Shown: piece by piece, positions 1 through 8,497 of the stretch | Layout: the number at the start of each line of letters is the position of its first letter | Position numbering within the stretch: the stretch's first letter is position 1 | Origin: Synechococcus sp. MIT S9220 | GTDB taxonomy: Bacteria; Cyanobacteriota; Cyanobacteriia; PCC-6307; Cyanobiaceae | NCBI RefSeq assembly: GCF_014304815.1 | Contig: NZ_CP047958.1 | Span: 1,178,001 to 1,242,000 of the forward strand | DNA length: 64,000 bases | Reading direction: 5' to 3' | Notes under the pieces: generated by a model | Databases searched by the model: none | What the model was told of the DNA's origin: nothing | Seen by the model: only the letters and a program-made list of their open reading frames with translations | Position numbers and translations under genes: made by a program

Positions 1-353
1 AGAAGCAGTGGACCAGCCGCGTTGATCGCGAACGAGTCGAGCAACGCAGATTGCTCGGCATGTTGCAGTCGCTTTTCAGGTTGATAGGAGGGGCAGTGGA
101 GACGTCCAGTCGCGTTGATCACAACTCTCAGAGGATGGCCGTCAGCCCTGAGTTGTTCGGTCAGTGAGCTGAGACTGTCCTTGCACTGGAGGTCAACCGT
201 CCATTCCTCATCCGACATCGGGTGACGCGTCGCCAGCGTCACCAGCAGGGAAGACTGGCGCCGTGCCAGTTCCGTGCTCAATGCCCGCCCGATGCCGCCA
301 CCTCCGACAACGAGAGCTCGTCCCTGCCAGCTATCGGTGCACATTTCAGGCAT
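1..353 (-). CDS. SDR-family NAD(P)-binding oxidoreductase (N-terminal part; runs off the window)
   Basis: Only the first ~117 residues lie in the window. A Rossmann dinucleotide-binding loop GGGGIGRAL sits at about residues 17-25, followed by a beta-alpha pattern and, near the window edge, an INAAGPLL segment of the kind found in short-chain dehydrogenases. An INATG segment replaces the usual NNAG loop. This resembles the C-factor-like SDR proteins of cyanobacteria, but the substrate cannot be told. The ATG at 351-353 (reverse strand) was chosen; an in-frame ATG at 342-344 is an alternative. It diverges from the SpoIID gene, with about 24 bp between the starts. Confidence 0.75.
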   Translation of the reverse strand, partial: MPEMCTDSWQGRALVVGGGGIGRALSTELARRQSSLLVTLATRHPMSDEEWTVDLQCKDSLSSLTEQLRADGHPLRVVINATGRLHCPSYQPEKRLQHAEQSALLDSFAINAAGPLL

Positions 354-377
354 GATTCCAGCGCCGCCTCTGCGGGT

Positions 378-1283
378 ATGCGTCTCGTTCGACCACTGTT
401 ACTAACTCTGCTGGCGAGTGCGGGGCTGGCAGCACTGATCGTCTGCTCCACCAGAGCTGGGCGTGTTCACTCAGACAGCCAAGACGCAGAGCTCTTGCTC
501 AGCGGGTTGTTTGACGCAGAAACTCAGTCCAATAGAGGCGATGATCGGCTGCCATCAACCTTTGCTCCTCAAGTGCCCGCTCCCAGTGAGAGCCTTGATC
601 CTCAGCTGCGTATCGCCCTGTTGAGTCAGCGCCCCTTACGGCAGGTCAGCACCCAGGATGGCGCGAGCTGTCGGCGGCAGGGAGGGATTCCAGTGCTGCC
701 AGGACTGCTCAACGGGATGCTCGCCAAGCCTTCGACAGGTCTTGTGAGTTGTGGTGGTAACGGTGGATCAGTGTTGGTGAACGGTCGTGCCTACGAAGGA
801 ACCATTCATTTGCTGAATCGAGGACAGGGATGGCTCGCCATCAATCAGATCAACTTGGAGCGCTATGTGGCGTCTGTTGTGGGAGCTGAAATGCCCAGCC
901 ACTGGAATGGCGAAGCTCTCAAGGCCCAGGCCGTGGCAGCCCGCTCCTACGGCCTCGTTCATATGCTCCGTCCGGCAAACAGCGACTGGAACCTTGGGGA
1001 CACCACTCGCTGGCAGGCTTACGCCGGCAGAACAAGCAGCAACGCGTCAACCATTCAAGCCACGGAAGCTACGCGCGGACTCGTGTTGAGTTTCAAGGGA
1101 GGCCTGGTTGAGTCGTTGTATGCATCCACTCAGGAGATCTCCGATGAAGCACACGGGCATCTCGGTGCGAGCATGAGTCAGCATGGTGCTCAGGCGCTGG
1201 CGCAACAGGGGCTTCCATTCAACGAGATCCTCGGCAGGTACTACTCAGGGGCATCGCTGGCGAGGATCAAATCCGATGGGTGA
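378..1283 (+). CDS. SpoIID/LytB-domain protein (peptidoglycan amidase-enhancer type)
   Basis: A 301-residue protein with an N-terminal hydrophobic signal/anchor (residues ~5-28, leucine/alanine rich), so it is probably exported. The SpoIID domain covers roughly residues 150-295, with the typical core GAEMPSHWNGEALKAQAVAA near 168-190 and SMSQHGAQALAQQG near 265-278. SpoIID proteins cut or prepare denuded peptidoglycan glycan strands, or enhance LytC-type amidases; in cyanobacteria a cell-wall remodelling role is inferred. The open frame extends upstream to 222, but the ATG at 378 directly precedes the signal sequence. The stop overlaps the ATG of the next gene (1276-1283), so the two are probably translationally coupled. 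Confidence 0.85.
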   Translation: MRLVRPLLLTLLASAGLAALIVCSTRAGRVHSDSQDAELLLSGLFDAETQSNRGDDRLPSTFAPQVPAPSESLDPQLRIALLSQRPLRQVSTQDGASCRRQGGIPVLPGLLNGMLAKPSTGLVSCGGNGGSVLVNGRAYEGTIHLLNRGQGWLAINQINLERYVASVVGAEMPSHWNGEALKAQAVAARSYGLVHMLRPANSDWNLGDTTRWQAYAGRTSSNASTIQATEATRGLVLSFKGGLVESLYASTQEISDEAHGHLGASMSQHGAQALAQQGLPFNEILGRYYSGASLARIKSDG

Positions 1284-2172
1284 GAAGCAATTCTGGTCTA
1301 AGGCGCTGGAGCGCTCCGAACAGGCCTTGAATTGCGGTGCTCTGACCCCTCTCAGCACCTCCACCATCGAGCTTTCAGTGGCCAGTGCGGAGCAGTTCGA
1401 ACTGCGTCAGCTGAATGCGGCGCTGCCCAAACATCACAGACCTGAAGGGCCCAAGCCCAATCCTTTTCTTCCCTGGGACCCTCAACTGGAGATTGAGCGG
1501 ATTCACAACCACCACGTTCTGATTCTCAATAAGTACCCGGTACAGCGTGGGCACATGTTGTTGATCACCCAAGGCTGGGCATCTCAAACCGACTGGCTTC
1601 AACCTGAAGACTGGCGTGCCCTGGTGCAGGTCGACAGGGACAGTACAGGCCTTTGGTTCTTCAACAGTGGTCCAAGGGCCGGCGCCAGTCAGCCCCATCG
1701 TCATCTCCAACTGTTGCCCCGTCATCCAGGTGAGTGCATCTGTCCGCGACTGTCCTGGTTTATTGAGCGACTCCACCAACCTTCTGCATCGACAGGCAGC
1801 GAAGAACTCATTGATCCGCTGTTCAAAAACTGCGCCATCGCGGATCGACCACTCTCGAGCGATCCAGACGAGGAGGCGAATCTCCTCCATGGTCTCTATC
1901 GCTCGCTTGCCTTGCGACTGGGTCTCGGTGGTCAATTCAGCCAACAACCACCAGCAATTCCCTACAACCTGTTGCTGACGAGGTCTTGGATGGCCTTGAT
2001 CAAACGCAGTCAGGAGCACGTCAAGGGATTCAGCGTCAATGCACTCGGGTTTGCTGGATACCTGCTGGCGACGGACCGATCAGATTTGGCATGGCTTCAG
2101 AGCCATGGTGGTGAAGAGTTGCTCAGACAGGTTGTTCCTCACTTCCGTGGATCCACTGATGCATTGAGTTGA
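1276..2172 (+). CDS. apa: ATP adenylyltransferase (diadenosine tetraphosphate phosphorylase)
   Basis: A 298-residue cytoplasmic enzyme of the HIT superfamily, Apa2 type. It phosphorolyses Ap4A to ATP and ADP, or runs the reverse reaction. The nucleotide-binding/catalytic histidine motif is QPHRHLQLLPRH at about residues 138-149. An N-terminal HNHHVLILNKYPVQRGHMLL segment and a C-terminal YNLLLTRSWM segment fit the family. The start is the ATG at 1276, inside the last codons of the SpoIID gene; the longer frame from 1183 would overlap that gene by 100 bp and is unlikely. Confidence 0.9.
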   Translation: MGEKQFWSKALERSEQALNCGALTPLSTSTIELSVASAEQFELRQLNAALPKHHRPEGPKPNPFLPWDPQLEIERIHNHHVLILNKYPVQRGHMLLITQGWASQTDWLQPEDWRALVQVDRDSTGLWFFNSGPRAGASQPHRHLQLLPRHPGECICPRLSWFIERLHQPSASTGSEELIDPLFKNCAIADRPLSSDPDEEANLLHGLYRSLALRLGLGGQFSQQPPAIPYNLLLTRSWMALIKRSQEHVKGFSVNALGFAGYLLATDRSDLAWLQSHGGEELLRQVVPHFRGSTDALS

Positions 2173-2221
2173 TCAGCGATGTCTGTCTGAAGGAGTCCAT
2201 CAGCTCCACTACAAACGATCC

Positions 2222-2815
2222 ATGAACAGACAACAGATCAGACGCAATGCACGGGTTGAACATCACATGCGCCTTGTGGAACCGCTGGCCAGAGGTTATG
2301 CGGCAAAAAGTGGTCAGGACCCCGATGACCTTCTGCAAGTGGGCTTGATGGGGTTACTGCGGGCCGCTGAACGCTATGAAGGCCAAAGGAAGATTCCTTT
2401 CTCAGCCTTTGCTCGACCCCACATCAGAGGGGCGATCCTGCATTATCTGCGAGACAAAGCCGCCATCATTCGGCTCCCGCGAGCGTTGCAAAGCAGCGAT
2501 CGCGATGTCGGCGCCGGATTTAATGCAGCCAGTCAGCAACGTCGACTGGTGTCACTGACCGATGACCTGATCAGCCAGGAGACTGACGCCACGATTGAAC
2601 TGGATCGATCTGAATTCCGGCGGCAGCTCAGCCAGGCGATACAACGACTCTCGAGACAGGAACGGATTGCGCTTGAGGAAGTGATCCTCAAAGGGCAAAG
2701 CTTGAGAGATGTTGGCAATCAAACTGGCGTCAGCGCCATGACCATTCAACGTCGAGTGAAGCATGGTCTTGCCCAGATGCGTCAACAACTCACAGATCAG
2801 TTGGAACCGGCCTGA
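2222..2815 (+). CDS. RNA polymerase sigma factor, sigma-70 family group 3 (SigF/SigB-like)
   Basis: A 197-residue sigma factor lacking region 1.1 and most of region 3. Region 2 (about residues 15-85) contains DDLLQVGLMGLLRAAERY and FSAFARPHIRGAILHYLRD, the core-binding and -10 recognition helices. Region 4 (about 140-190) contains LSRQERIALEEVILKGQSL and an HTH, VSAMTIQRRVKHGL. Size and layout match the small alternative sigma factors of cyanobacteria (SigF/SigB/SigG-type), which act in stress responses or surface-structure expression; the exact class is not decided by the sequence alone. It is followed by a convergent small gene whose 3' end overlaps by 19 bp. Confidence 0.88.
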   Translation: MNRQQIRRNARVEHHMRLVEPLARGYAAKSGQDPDDLLQVGLMGLLRAAERYEGQRKIPFSAFARPHIRGAILHYLRDKAAIIRLPRALQSSDRDVGAGFNAASQQRRLVSLTDDLISQETDATIELDRSEFRRQLSQAIQRLSRQERIALEEVILKGQSLRDVGNQTGVSAMTIQRRVKHGLAQMRQQLTDQLEPA

Positions 2816-2979
2816 TCTCGTTCGATCTGCTGCTCAAGTGTGCTGATTGCTGCTGTCACAGCTGCAATTTGACGCTCAAGTCCGTCCCGCCAGAAGCGCA
2901 TCATGCGCAATTTGCGTTCTTGGTGATGACGCTGCCAGTCGCCATCAGCGCAGGGTGAGCAGCCAAAAGGAGGAAACAT
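2797..2979 (-). CDS. Small conserved-type hypothetical protein (60 aa)
   Basis: A 60-residue reading frame starting MFPPFGCSPCADGDW, followed by a basic helix (QRHHQERKLRMMRFWRDGLERQIAAV) and a short coiled-coil-like tail ending in QIERDQAGSN. The N-terminal Cys-Pro-Cys pattern and amphipathic helix look like a real small cyanobacterial protein rather than noise. It is convergent with the sigma-factor gene and overlaps its last codons by 19 bp. A longer start at 3027 is possible. Function unknown. Confidence 0.55.
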   Translation of the reverse strand: MFPPFGCSPCADGDWQRHHQERKLRMMRFWRDGLERQIAAVTAAISTLEQQIERDQAGSN

Positions 2980-3115
2980 CCGGAGGGTTGTTAACTCCAT
3001 CCATCCTGGCGAGAACGGCACCCTCACTGCGTCATCGGGATTACTTGGCGGTTTTTTCTCTGGCGATTAGGTTTGGAACTTGGGCCCCTCCAAGGCCACC
3101 AATCACCAGTCGCAA

Positions 3116-4735
3116 GTGTCTCATCGAATCCCACTACTGGTCTTGATTGGCGTCTCGGCTGGGATGGCCGCGAGCGAACTTGCTCGGCCTGTTGAGGCCT
3201 ATGTGCCATTGATGGCTGGTCAACGAGCAAGACCTCTACATGGCAGCTTCAACAATGTGCCGGTTCTTCACTCCAATCAGCCGGAGATTGTCAAAGGGCC
3301 AGGAATTCTTGTAAATACCTTGCCTGGCAGTTCAATTGCTGCTGAAACCAACCAACCGCTGAAGAACTCAACATTCACATTCAATGGTGAATTTGGGGTT
3401 CATATGCATCACAAATATTACCCACAGGATTCCAGCAAACTGGGAGGACGCAGAGCCCGAGGCCTGTTGACTGTTGCTGCCATTGCCATTAACCCTGGCA
3501 CAACACCCGTTACTTTGCGATTCAAAAAGGGTTCTGTCAAAAATAGTTTTGAAGCTCCATATCACCCCAATAAATTGATGGGAGTGAAGCCGTTAGGCCC
3601 CAGACCTTGGAACACGGGGCCTGGAGATGCGACGGCAGTTCAGATTCTTCGTGGCGAACTGGATCGCAATCTTTCCAGAGAAGTTGTGATTCCGCCGAAC
3701 AGTCGCAAAGTGATTGTGAGCACGGTTCTGCCCGCTCGCGGAATCATGAATGGACTTCTGCGTGGCAGCAGCAACGGCCCCTTCCAAATGGCTGTAATTG
3801 CAGCTGAAGGAACCCAGGATGAACATGCACTGATTGCTGTGCTTGACCGTGGACGACTTGCGCCAGGAAGAATTTATCTCAATCGTATTCGTGAGATTCA
3901 GTCAGGACAAGTGTTCTCCCGAGTTGCAGGAGTTGCACTTGGCGATGAGTATAAAGCTTCCATTCAGCACGACCTCTCTCAAGGCTCATTGCATGTGCCT
4001 TTGACCAGCACACGAAAGCATCATTTCGGGACTCGAGATATTCAGGTCAATAAACTCAGTACCCGCATGGTGGATTCAGCTGTCAATAATGTTGGCACTT
4101 ACGGAGTCCGTTTTGATGTTGATCTGAATCTTGCCGGCGAGGGTGCTCATGAGCTTGTTCTCAGTCATCCTGTTGCCTCGGGTCGCTCTCCATTTACAGC
4201 CTTCCGTGGATCAATTGGCATCAAGACTCAACGGGGATATCAAGAAGTCCATGTTGGGATGCGCTCCGGACAGAGTCTTTCCATTGCCGATCTAGATCTC
4301 AAGCGTGGATCCAACAACCCTGTCACGGTGAGTGTCGTCTACCCCGCCGATGCCACGCCGGGTCACTTGCTCAGCGTGGTTCCAGTGACGCAGTTGGCCA
4401 TGTTGCGTGAGCGTCAACAAATGTTGAAAGCGGCACGCAAGGCGCAGGCCGAAGCCAAGGCGCGCAAGGTCAAACCAGAAGTGGCTCCACCTGCTGTCAA
4501 TGCGCAACCTGCACCTGAAGTGATGCCTGCTACGCCCGTTGCACAGCCCACTCCGCAGCCTGTCAGAACCGTTGCGACTCCACCACCGCCTCTACCCGTG
4601 GCTCCCAGGGGTGGCACCAGTGTCATGACTCCTGCAATGATCATGCCGACAAGAGTCAACAGCAGCCTCGAGCAGCGTTACCGTGACGCCATCCGTGCCC
4701 AACAGGACTGGTTGCGTCGTCTGCAGGGTCGATAA
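3116..4735 (+). CDS. DUF3370-family exported protein
   Basis: About 539 residues from a GTG start (a TTG at 3080 is an alternative). A signal peptide covers residues ~1-28 and ends in a VEA-like cleavage site, so the protein is probably periplasmic or outer-layer. The body (about residues 35-430) has the DUF3370 pattern: RPLHGSFNNVPVLHSNQPE near the mature N-terminus, then FNGEFGVHMHHKYYPQ, then AIAINPGTTPVTLRFKKGS, suggesting a beta-sandwich. The last ~110 residues are alanine/proline/lysine rich with a helical end (YRDAIRAQQDWLRRLQGR). The coding region is more AT-rich than its neighbours between about 3300 and 4300. The family is cyanobacterial and its function is unknown. Confidence 0.75.
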   Translation: MSHRIPLLVLIGVSAGMAASELARPVEAYVPLMAGQRARPLHGSFNNVPVLHSNQPEIVKGPGILVNTLPGSSIAAETNQPLKNSTFTFNGEFGVHMHHKYYPQDSSKLGGRRARGLLTVAAIAINPGTTPVTLRFKKGSVKNSFEAPYHPNKLMGVKPLGPRPWNTGPGDATAVQILRGELDRNLSREVVIPPNSRKVIVSTVLPARGIMNGLLRGSSNGPFQMAVIAAEGTQDEHALIAVLDRGRLAPGRIYLNRIREIQSGQVFSRVAGVALGDEYKASIQHDLSQGSLHVPLTSTRKHHFGTRDIQVNKLSTRMVDSAVNNVGTYGVRFDVDLNLAGEGAHELVLSHPVASGRSPFTAFRGSIGIKTQRGYQEVHVGMRSGQSLSIADLDLKRGSNNPVTVSVVYPADATPGHLLSVVPVTQLAMLRERQQMLKAARKAQAEAKARKVKPEVAPPAVNAQPAPEVMPATPVAQPTPQPVRTVATPPPPLPVAPRGGTSVMTPAMIMPTRVNSSLEQRYRDAIRAQQDWLRRLQGR

Positions 4736-4770
4736 TTAAACCTGCTTGACGGTCAGCAAGTCAGATCCTT

Positions 4771-5853
4771 ATGAGCGGCAAGCGCATCAGCCTGGAATTA
4801 CCCGAGGAGCTCGTCGACCAGATTGATCAGCTTCGCAAAGATTGGAAGACTCGTTCCAGGGGGGAATGTCTTCAACGGTTGCTTGAGGAAATCTTTCAGC
4901 CCGATCTTGATCAGAATGAGTCGCCCGGTTCACTGATTGATCCACCGATTGATCTGTCTTCCGAGGGCACGGCGGAGCAAGCTGATTCTGAAGCTGCGGA
5001 TGGTTCCAAGGCTTTGCTTGCTCCACAACCGATCCAACAGCCTCAGTACGACGAGGATCGCGCCATCGTTTTAGTTGGTTCATCTGGGGGATTAGAGACG
5101 ACAGGTCAGGACGATGACCGTCCCGCACCTACACGACCAACGACACGCAGTGCATCCCCTACGGGGGTTGGTATTGATCTGCCTGGTTTCGTTCGCAAGC
5201 GCAGCACTGCGATTCGCGAAAGCCTCACGCCACAGAATCAACCCAGCACCGAGATTCCCGTTGTTCCGGTGATCAGTGATCAGCAGATCAAGGATTGGTT
5301 TGAAGTAGCTCTCAACCATTGGCTCAATCTGTATGGTTCCAACCCTGGCCCCACCGTGATGGAGGCCGTGATGTTGTGGATGGCTCGTGATATCTGGCCC
5401 CATATCGATGGATCCGAGGGGCGCACATTCACTTGGAGTCAGGTCAATCACTCCATGACCGAATTCTGCAAAAGCTGGATGGTTCCTTCTCCTCGCTTTG
5501 AGCAGGTGATCGTTGCTGCCGCGGTTCTTGAGGATCCCTTTGCCAGCGCTTCAGTGCCAGACCGAATCCCAACGCTGATTCGTCGTTTCGTGAGCCGCTT
5601 CAAGCGCAGCCGCAAGGTCACATCCTTCGAAACGCTTGAGTCCACGATGACTCTGCATGGTGCGCTGAAACAACTTGAGTTGCCCACGCAGGCTGGCCAA
5701 TCGTTGACATTGCGCTCGATCCGCGACGCCTACAAGCGCAAAGCCGTTGAGGTTCACCCTGACTCGGGAGGTTCAACCGATGCCATGCGCCGACTGAACG
5801 AGGCTTATCAGATGCTGAAAGAGCTTTATCGCCAGAAAGAATTGTCTCACTAG
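4771..5853 (+). CDS. Ribbon-helix-helix (CopG-like) / J-domain fusion protein
   Basis: A 360-residue soluble protein. Residues 1-45 (KRISLELPEELVDQIDQL...) look like a ribbon-helix-helix DNA-binding unit. Residues ~50-150 are a low-complexity acidic/proline linker. Residues ~170-290 form a helical domain rich in tryptophan. The C-terminus (about 305-358) resembles a J-domain, with helix YKRKAVEVHPDSGG containing the HPD triad near residue 329 and RRLNEAYQMLKELYR as the following helix. J-domains stimulate Hsp70 (DnaK) ATPase. The combination suggests a DnaK partner tethered to DNA or to an oligomeric RHH scaffold. That role is inference; the gene is not one I can name. Confidence 0.7.
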   Translation: MSGKRISLELPEELVDQIDQLRKDWKTRSRGECLQRLLEEIFQPDLDQNESPGSLIDPPIDLSSEGTAEQADSEAADGSKALLAPQPIQQPQYDEDRAIVLVGSSGGLETTGQDDDRPAPTRPTTRSASPTGVGIDLPGFVRKRSTAIRESLTPQNQPSTEIPVVPVISDQQIKDWFEVALNHWLNLYGSNPGPTVMEAVMLWMARDIWPHIDGSEGRTFTWSQVNHSMTEFCKSWMVPSPRFEQVIVAAAVLEDPFASASVPDRIPTLIRRFVSRFKRSRKVTSFETLESTMTLHGALKQLELPTQAGQSLTLRSIRDAYKRKAVEVHPDSGGSTDAMRRLNEAYQMLKELYRQKELSH

Positions 5854-5923
5854 TCTTCTTTAAGCCTCTATCCTGGACTCATCTCGGTTCTTATTTGAGT
5901 CTTCCAAGAGATCTCTCCTTCTG

Positions 5924-6139
5924 TTGATTCAATCCCTCAGGCTCCCGGCTATTGAGATTCGATCGTTTCTATCAAGATCTCATTTTTTGATTGTTTTATT
6001 TGCGGCATGTATGTCTTTGCAGGTGTACCTGACGCGTTGGCTTTTGATTGAGCATCACAAATTTCACCATCTTGAGATGGATCAGTGGCTGTCCAACGAG
6101 CCAATGAGCCTGTCCAGCGGTATGGCCGGAGGCCCATAA
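5924..6139 (+). CDS. Possible small single-pass membrane protein
   Basis: A 71-residue frame from a TTG start with one hydrophobic stretch (about residues 20-37, FLIVLFAACMSLQVYL) followed by a histidine-containing segment (LIEHHKFHHLEMDQW) and a glycine-rich end. An ATG at 6011 would give 42 residues. No family recognised. Minus-strand frames overlap the same region, so the call rests only on the membrane-segment/amphipathic layout. Confidence 0.3.
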   Translation: MIQSLRLPAIEIRSFLSRSHFLIVLFAACMSLQVYLTRWLLIEHHKFHHLEMDQWLSNEPMSLSSGMAGGP

Positions 6140-6326
6140 ACCTAGTAATAAAAGCCTTTTCCCGCTTTGCGTCTCTGCTGTTGACACAGTGACGCAACTT
6201 TGTTGGACACAACGAGGAGGTCGAAGCTGGTGCGATCTGATCAAATTGATCGGCGTGTTCAGTTCAGAAGAATGGGCCTGGCACCAAAAAGCCAGATAAT
6301 CCCTTCATTCTCAATCAAGACGCAGT

Positions 6327-6347
6327 TAAGACTCGCAGCGAGTCTTA
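6327..6347. repeat. Perfect 10-bp inverted repeat with 1-nt centre
   Basis: TAAGACTCGC at 6327-6336 and its exact complement at 6338-6347. It could be an operator-like palindrome or a short hairpin (functional loop CGCAGCG). There is no T-run on either side, so it is not a typical Rho-independent terminator. Confidence 0.5.
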
Positions 6348-6521
6348 GTTGGGACATTTAAACACTTTTGGGAGCGTTGAGCTACCCCGAGAGATGGTGA
6401 AAGAAAAGAATTACTCGTCTCAGCCGAGACACAAAAGAGGTCTTTCTAAGAATCTTGACTGAGATGGGTGAGGCTAGGAAAGATGGGATTTAAATGAGCA
6501 GATGTTGATTCAGCCGATCGA

Positions 6522-7016
6522 TCAGGTGCTGGTTTGCATCCCCTTGATCAGGTAATCGAAATAAGGACCTGCGATTTTTTGTTGCTCTTCCGAAAGAAGC
6601 ACCAGGGAGGCCTCCCTCATGCAACGCATGGCATCCACCATCCCAGGCATGGGAACACCGAGGCTGTTGTACATCTCTCGGGCGCCGATCAAGCCGATCT
6701 GCTCAATCATGTCGGTGCTGCCCGCAAGCACTCCATAGGTGACCAGCCTCAAATACCAGCTGTAATCACGCAGGCACTGGGCCCTTTGCTTCTGGCCATA
6801 GGCATTGCCGCCAGGAGCGACATATTCCGGTCGTAAGCCAAACAGCTGGCGTGCTGACTCATCGACAATCTTCTTTTCACTGTCGGTGAGGATCCTGACC
6901 ACAGCCAGACGAACAGCACCCTGGCTGAGGTAATCAACCATCGAGCGAAGTTCACCACTGCTCGGGTAACGCAGATCGTCATCCGCCTGGAGGATCAGAT
7001 CCCTTACAACGCTCAT
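6522..7016 (-). CDS. apcD: Allophycocyanin alpha-B chain (terminal emitter)
   Basis: A 164-residue phycobiliprotein from the phycobilisome core. ApcD is a terminal energy emitter that passes excitation to photosystem I or II. The start MSVVRDLILQADDDLRYP, then GELRSMVDYL, LTDSEKKIVDESARQLF and APGGNAYGQKQRAQC match the alpha-B type rather than ApcA or ApcF. The bilin-attachment cysteine is Cys81, in RAQCLRDYSWYLRLVTYG. The C-terminus AGPYFDYLIKGM is also typical. A start four codons upstream (7028) is possible, but the MSVV start fits the family length. It is divergent from rlmD and monocistronic here, away from the other core genes. Confidence 0.95.
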   Translation of the reverse strand: MSVVRDLILQADDDLRYPSSGELRSMVDYLSQGAVRLAVVRILTDSEKKIVDESARQLFGLRPEYVAPGGNAYGQKQRAQCLRDYSWYLRLVTYGVLAGSTDMIEQIGLIGAREMYNSLGVPMPGMVDAMRCMREASLVLLSEEQQKIAGPYFDYLIKGMQTST

Positions 7017-7096
7017 GACGGCTGGCATGCTGGAAACAGTTTAAGGGGCATGAACCCCAGCCATGGGTTGGAGCTGAGGGGTGTTACGCCATTGCA

Positions 7097-8497
7097 ATGA
7101 CAGCGATGAATGAAACGCCGCATCCAGGACTGACCATCGATGTTGTTGGAGAGGATCTCGACCAGCAGGGACGTGGTCTGGCGCGTTGGAATGGTTGGGT
7201 CATCACGGTGCCTGAGCTGCTGCCTGGAGAAGAGGCCAAAGTCAAAGTTCAGCAGCGTCAGCGGCGGATGTGGCTGGCCCGAAGGGTGGAGATCATCTCC
7301 GCATCTCCCCATGCCCGCCGACCACCGTGCATTCTTGCTCGCGACTGCGGTGGTTGTTCGTTGCAGCATCTTTCGGTGGAGGCTCAAAACAACTGGAAAC
7401 AGGAGCGATTGACCAATACGCTCACTCGCATCGGCCAGCTGGATCCGGATGTGAACGCCCTGGTGAGTCCAGACCAGGAATCACTGGGCTACAGAAACCG
7501 GGCCTTGATCCCAGTCCGTCGCGATGGACTGAAGGTGCGCCTCGGTTACTACAAACGTGGCAGCCATCGCATCGTCAATCTCAACCACTGCCCAGTTCTT
7601 GATCCACGACTGGATGCATTGATTGCTCCGATCAAGCAAGACCTTGAATCAACCAGCTGGCCCATGGATTCAGACCTGCAGGGCGATCCAGGTCTTCGCC
7701 ACTTGGGATTGAGAATCGGTATCCGAACTGGTGAGGTGCTGATCACCCTGATTTCCGCCACTCGAACGCTGCAGGGAGTTGAAGCGCTGAGTGCAGCGTG
7801 GATGCGTCGCTGGCCACAGCTGAAGGGTGTGACGCTCAATCTGCAGCCGAAACGCAGCAATGCCGTGTTCGGTGATCAAACCGTATGTCTTCAGGGCGAG
7901 GATGCGATCGAGGAGAGATTTTGTGATTTATCACTCGAGCTTGGAACAACAACCTTTTTTCAGGTCAATACACCCCGGGCAGAACGGGTGGTGGAGCAGA
8001 TCCGCGACTGGCTCACGCGCGCGCAGGCCAATCAACGGGTGATTGATGCCTACTGCGGCATTGGCACGATTGCCTTACCGCTGGCTGCTGCTGGTCACAG
8101 AGTGACCGGCCTGGAAATCAGCTCTGCATCCATCCGCCATGCCGAACGCAATGCACGACGAAACAGGCTGAAGTCAACACAATTTCTTGATGGCGATGTC
8201 ATTCGGCATTTGCGCGATGTATTGCCGCTGCACGATGCCCTGGTTGTTGATCCACCTCGTAAGGGTCTGGATCCCTCAGTTCTTGCGATGATCTTGGACC
8301 ATCCGCCGCAACGGCTGGTGTATCTGAGCTGTGATCCTGCAACCCTGGCGAGAGATCTCAAACAATTAGCTGGAGATTCGGGGCCTTATCGGATTGAACA
8401 TGTTCAGCCGATGGACTTCTTCCCTCAGACCTCTCACCTGGAATGTCTGGTCTTGATGTCGCGCTTCAACTGCGCAACTCCACCTGAAACTGCTTGA
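7097..8497 (+). CDS. rlmD: 23S rRNA (uracil-C5)-methyltransferase, RlmD/RumA family
   Basis: A 466-residue SAM-dependent RNA methyltransferase that makes 5-methyluridine in 23S rRNA (classically U1939). An N-terminal TRAM domain (residues ~8-65) is followed by an Fe-S cluster cysteine set (Cys78, Cys84, Cys87 in CILARDCGGC). The catalytic domain shows FFQVNTPRAE, the SAM loop DAYCGIGTIALPLA, VVDPPRKGLD, and the nucleophile motif YLSCDPATLARDL near residue 412. RlmC/RlmCD-type specificity cannot be excluded. The 3' end overlaps the convergent pheT gene by 32 bp. Confidence 0.92.
   Translation: MTAMNETPHPGLTIDVVGEDLDQQGRGLARWNGWVITVPELLPGEEAKVKVQQRQRRMWLARRVEIISASPHARRPPCILARDCGGCSLQHLSVEAQNNWKQERLTNTLTRIGQLDPDVNALVSPDQESLGYRNRALIPVRRDGLKVRLGYYKRGSHRIVNLNHCPVLDPRLDALIAPIKQDLESTSWPMDSDLQGDPGLRHLGLRIGIRTGEVLITLISATRTLQGVEALSAAWMRRWPQLKGVTLNLQPKRSNAVFGDQTVCLQGEDAIEERFCDLSLELGTTTFFQVNTPRAERVVEQIRDWLTRAQANQRVIDAYCGIGTIALPLAAAGHRVTGLEISSASIRHAERNARRNRLKSTQFLDGDVIRHLRDVLPLHDALVVDPPRKGLDPSVLAMILDHPPQRLVYLSCDPATLARDLKQLAGDSGPYRIEHVQPMDFFPQTSHLECLVLMSRFNCATPPETA

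Larger units (their letters stand above)
5854..6521. other. Low-coding interval between the J-domain fusion gene and apcD
   Basis: About 670 bp with no strong gene. A weak 71-residue frame (5924-6139, listed separately) fills the first part. From 6140 on there is no convincing frame on either strand. A perfect inverted repeat lies at 6327-6347. Stretches such as TTTAAATGAGC near the apcD end are AT-rich, but no clear promoter or terminator can be assigned. Confidence 0.5.

Noticed and set aside
1375-2019. Minus-strand 214-aa frame inside apa
   Set aside because: Antisense to Ap4A phosphorylase with an intact histidine motif.
6327-6347. Inverted repeat as a terminator
   Set aside because: No T-run follows and no gene ends immediately before it; kept only as a palindrome.
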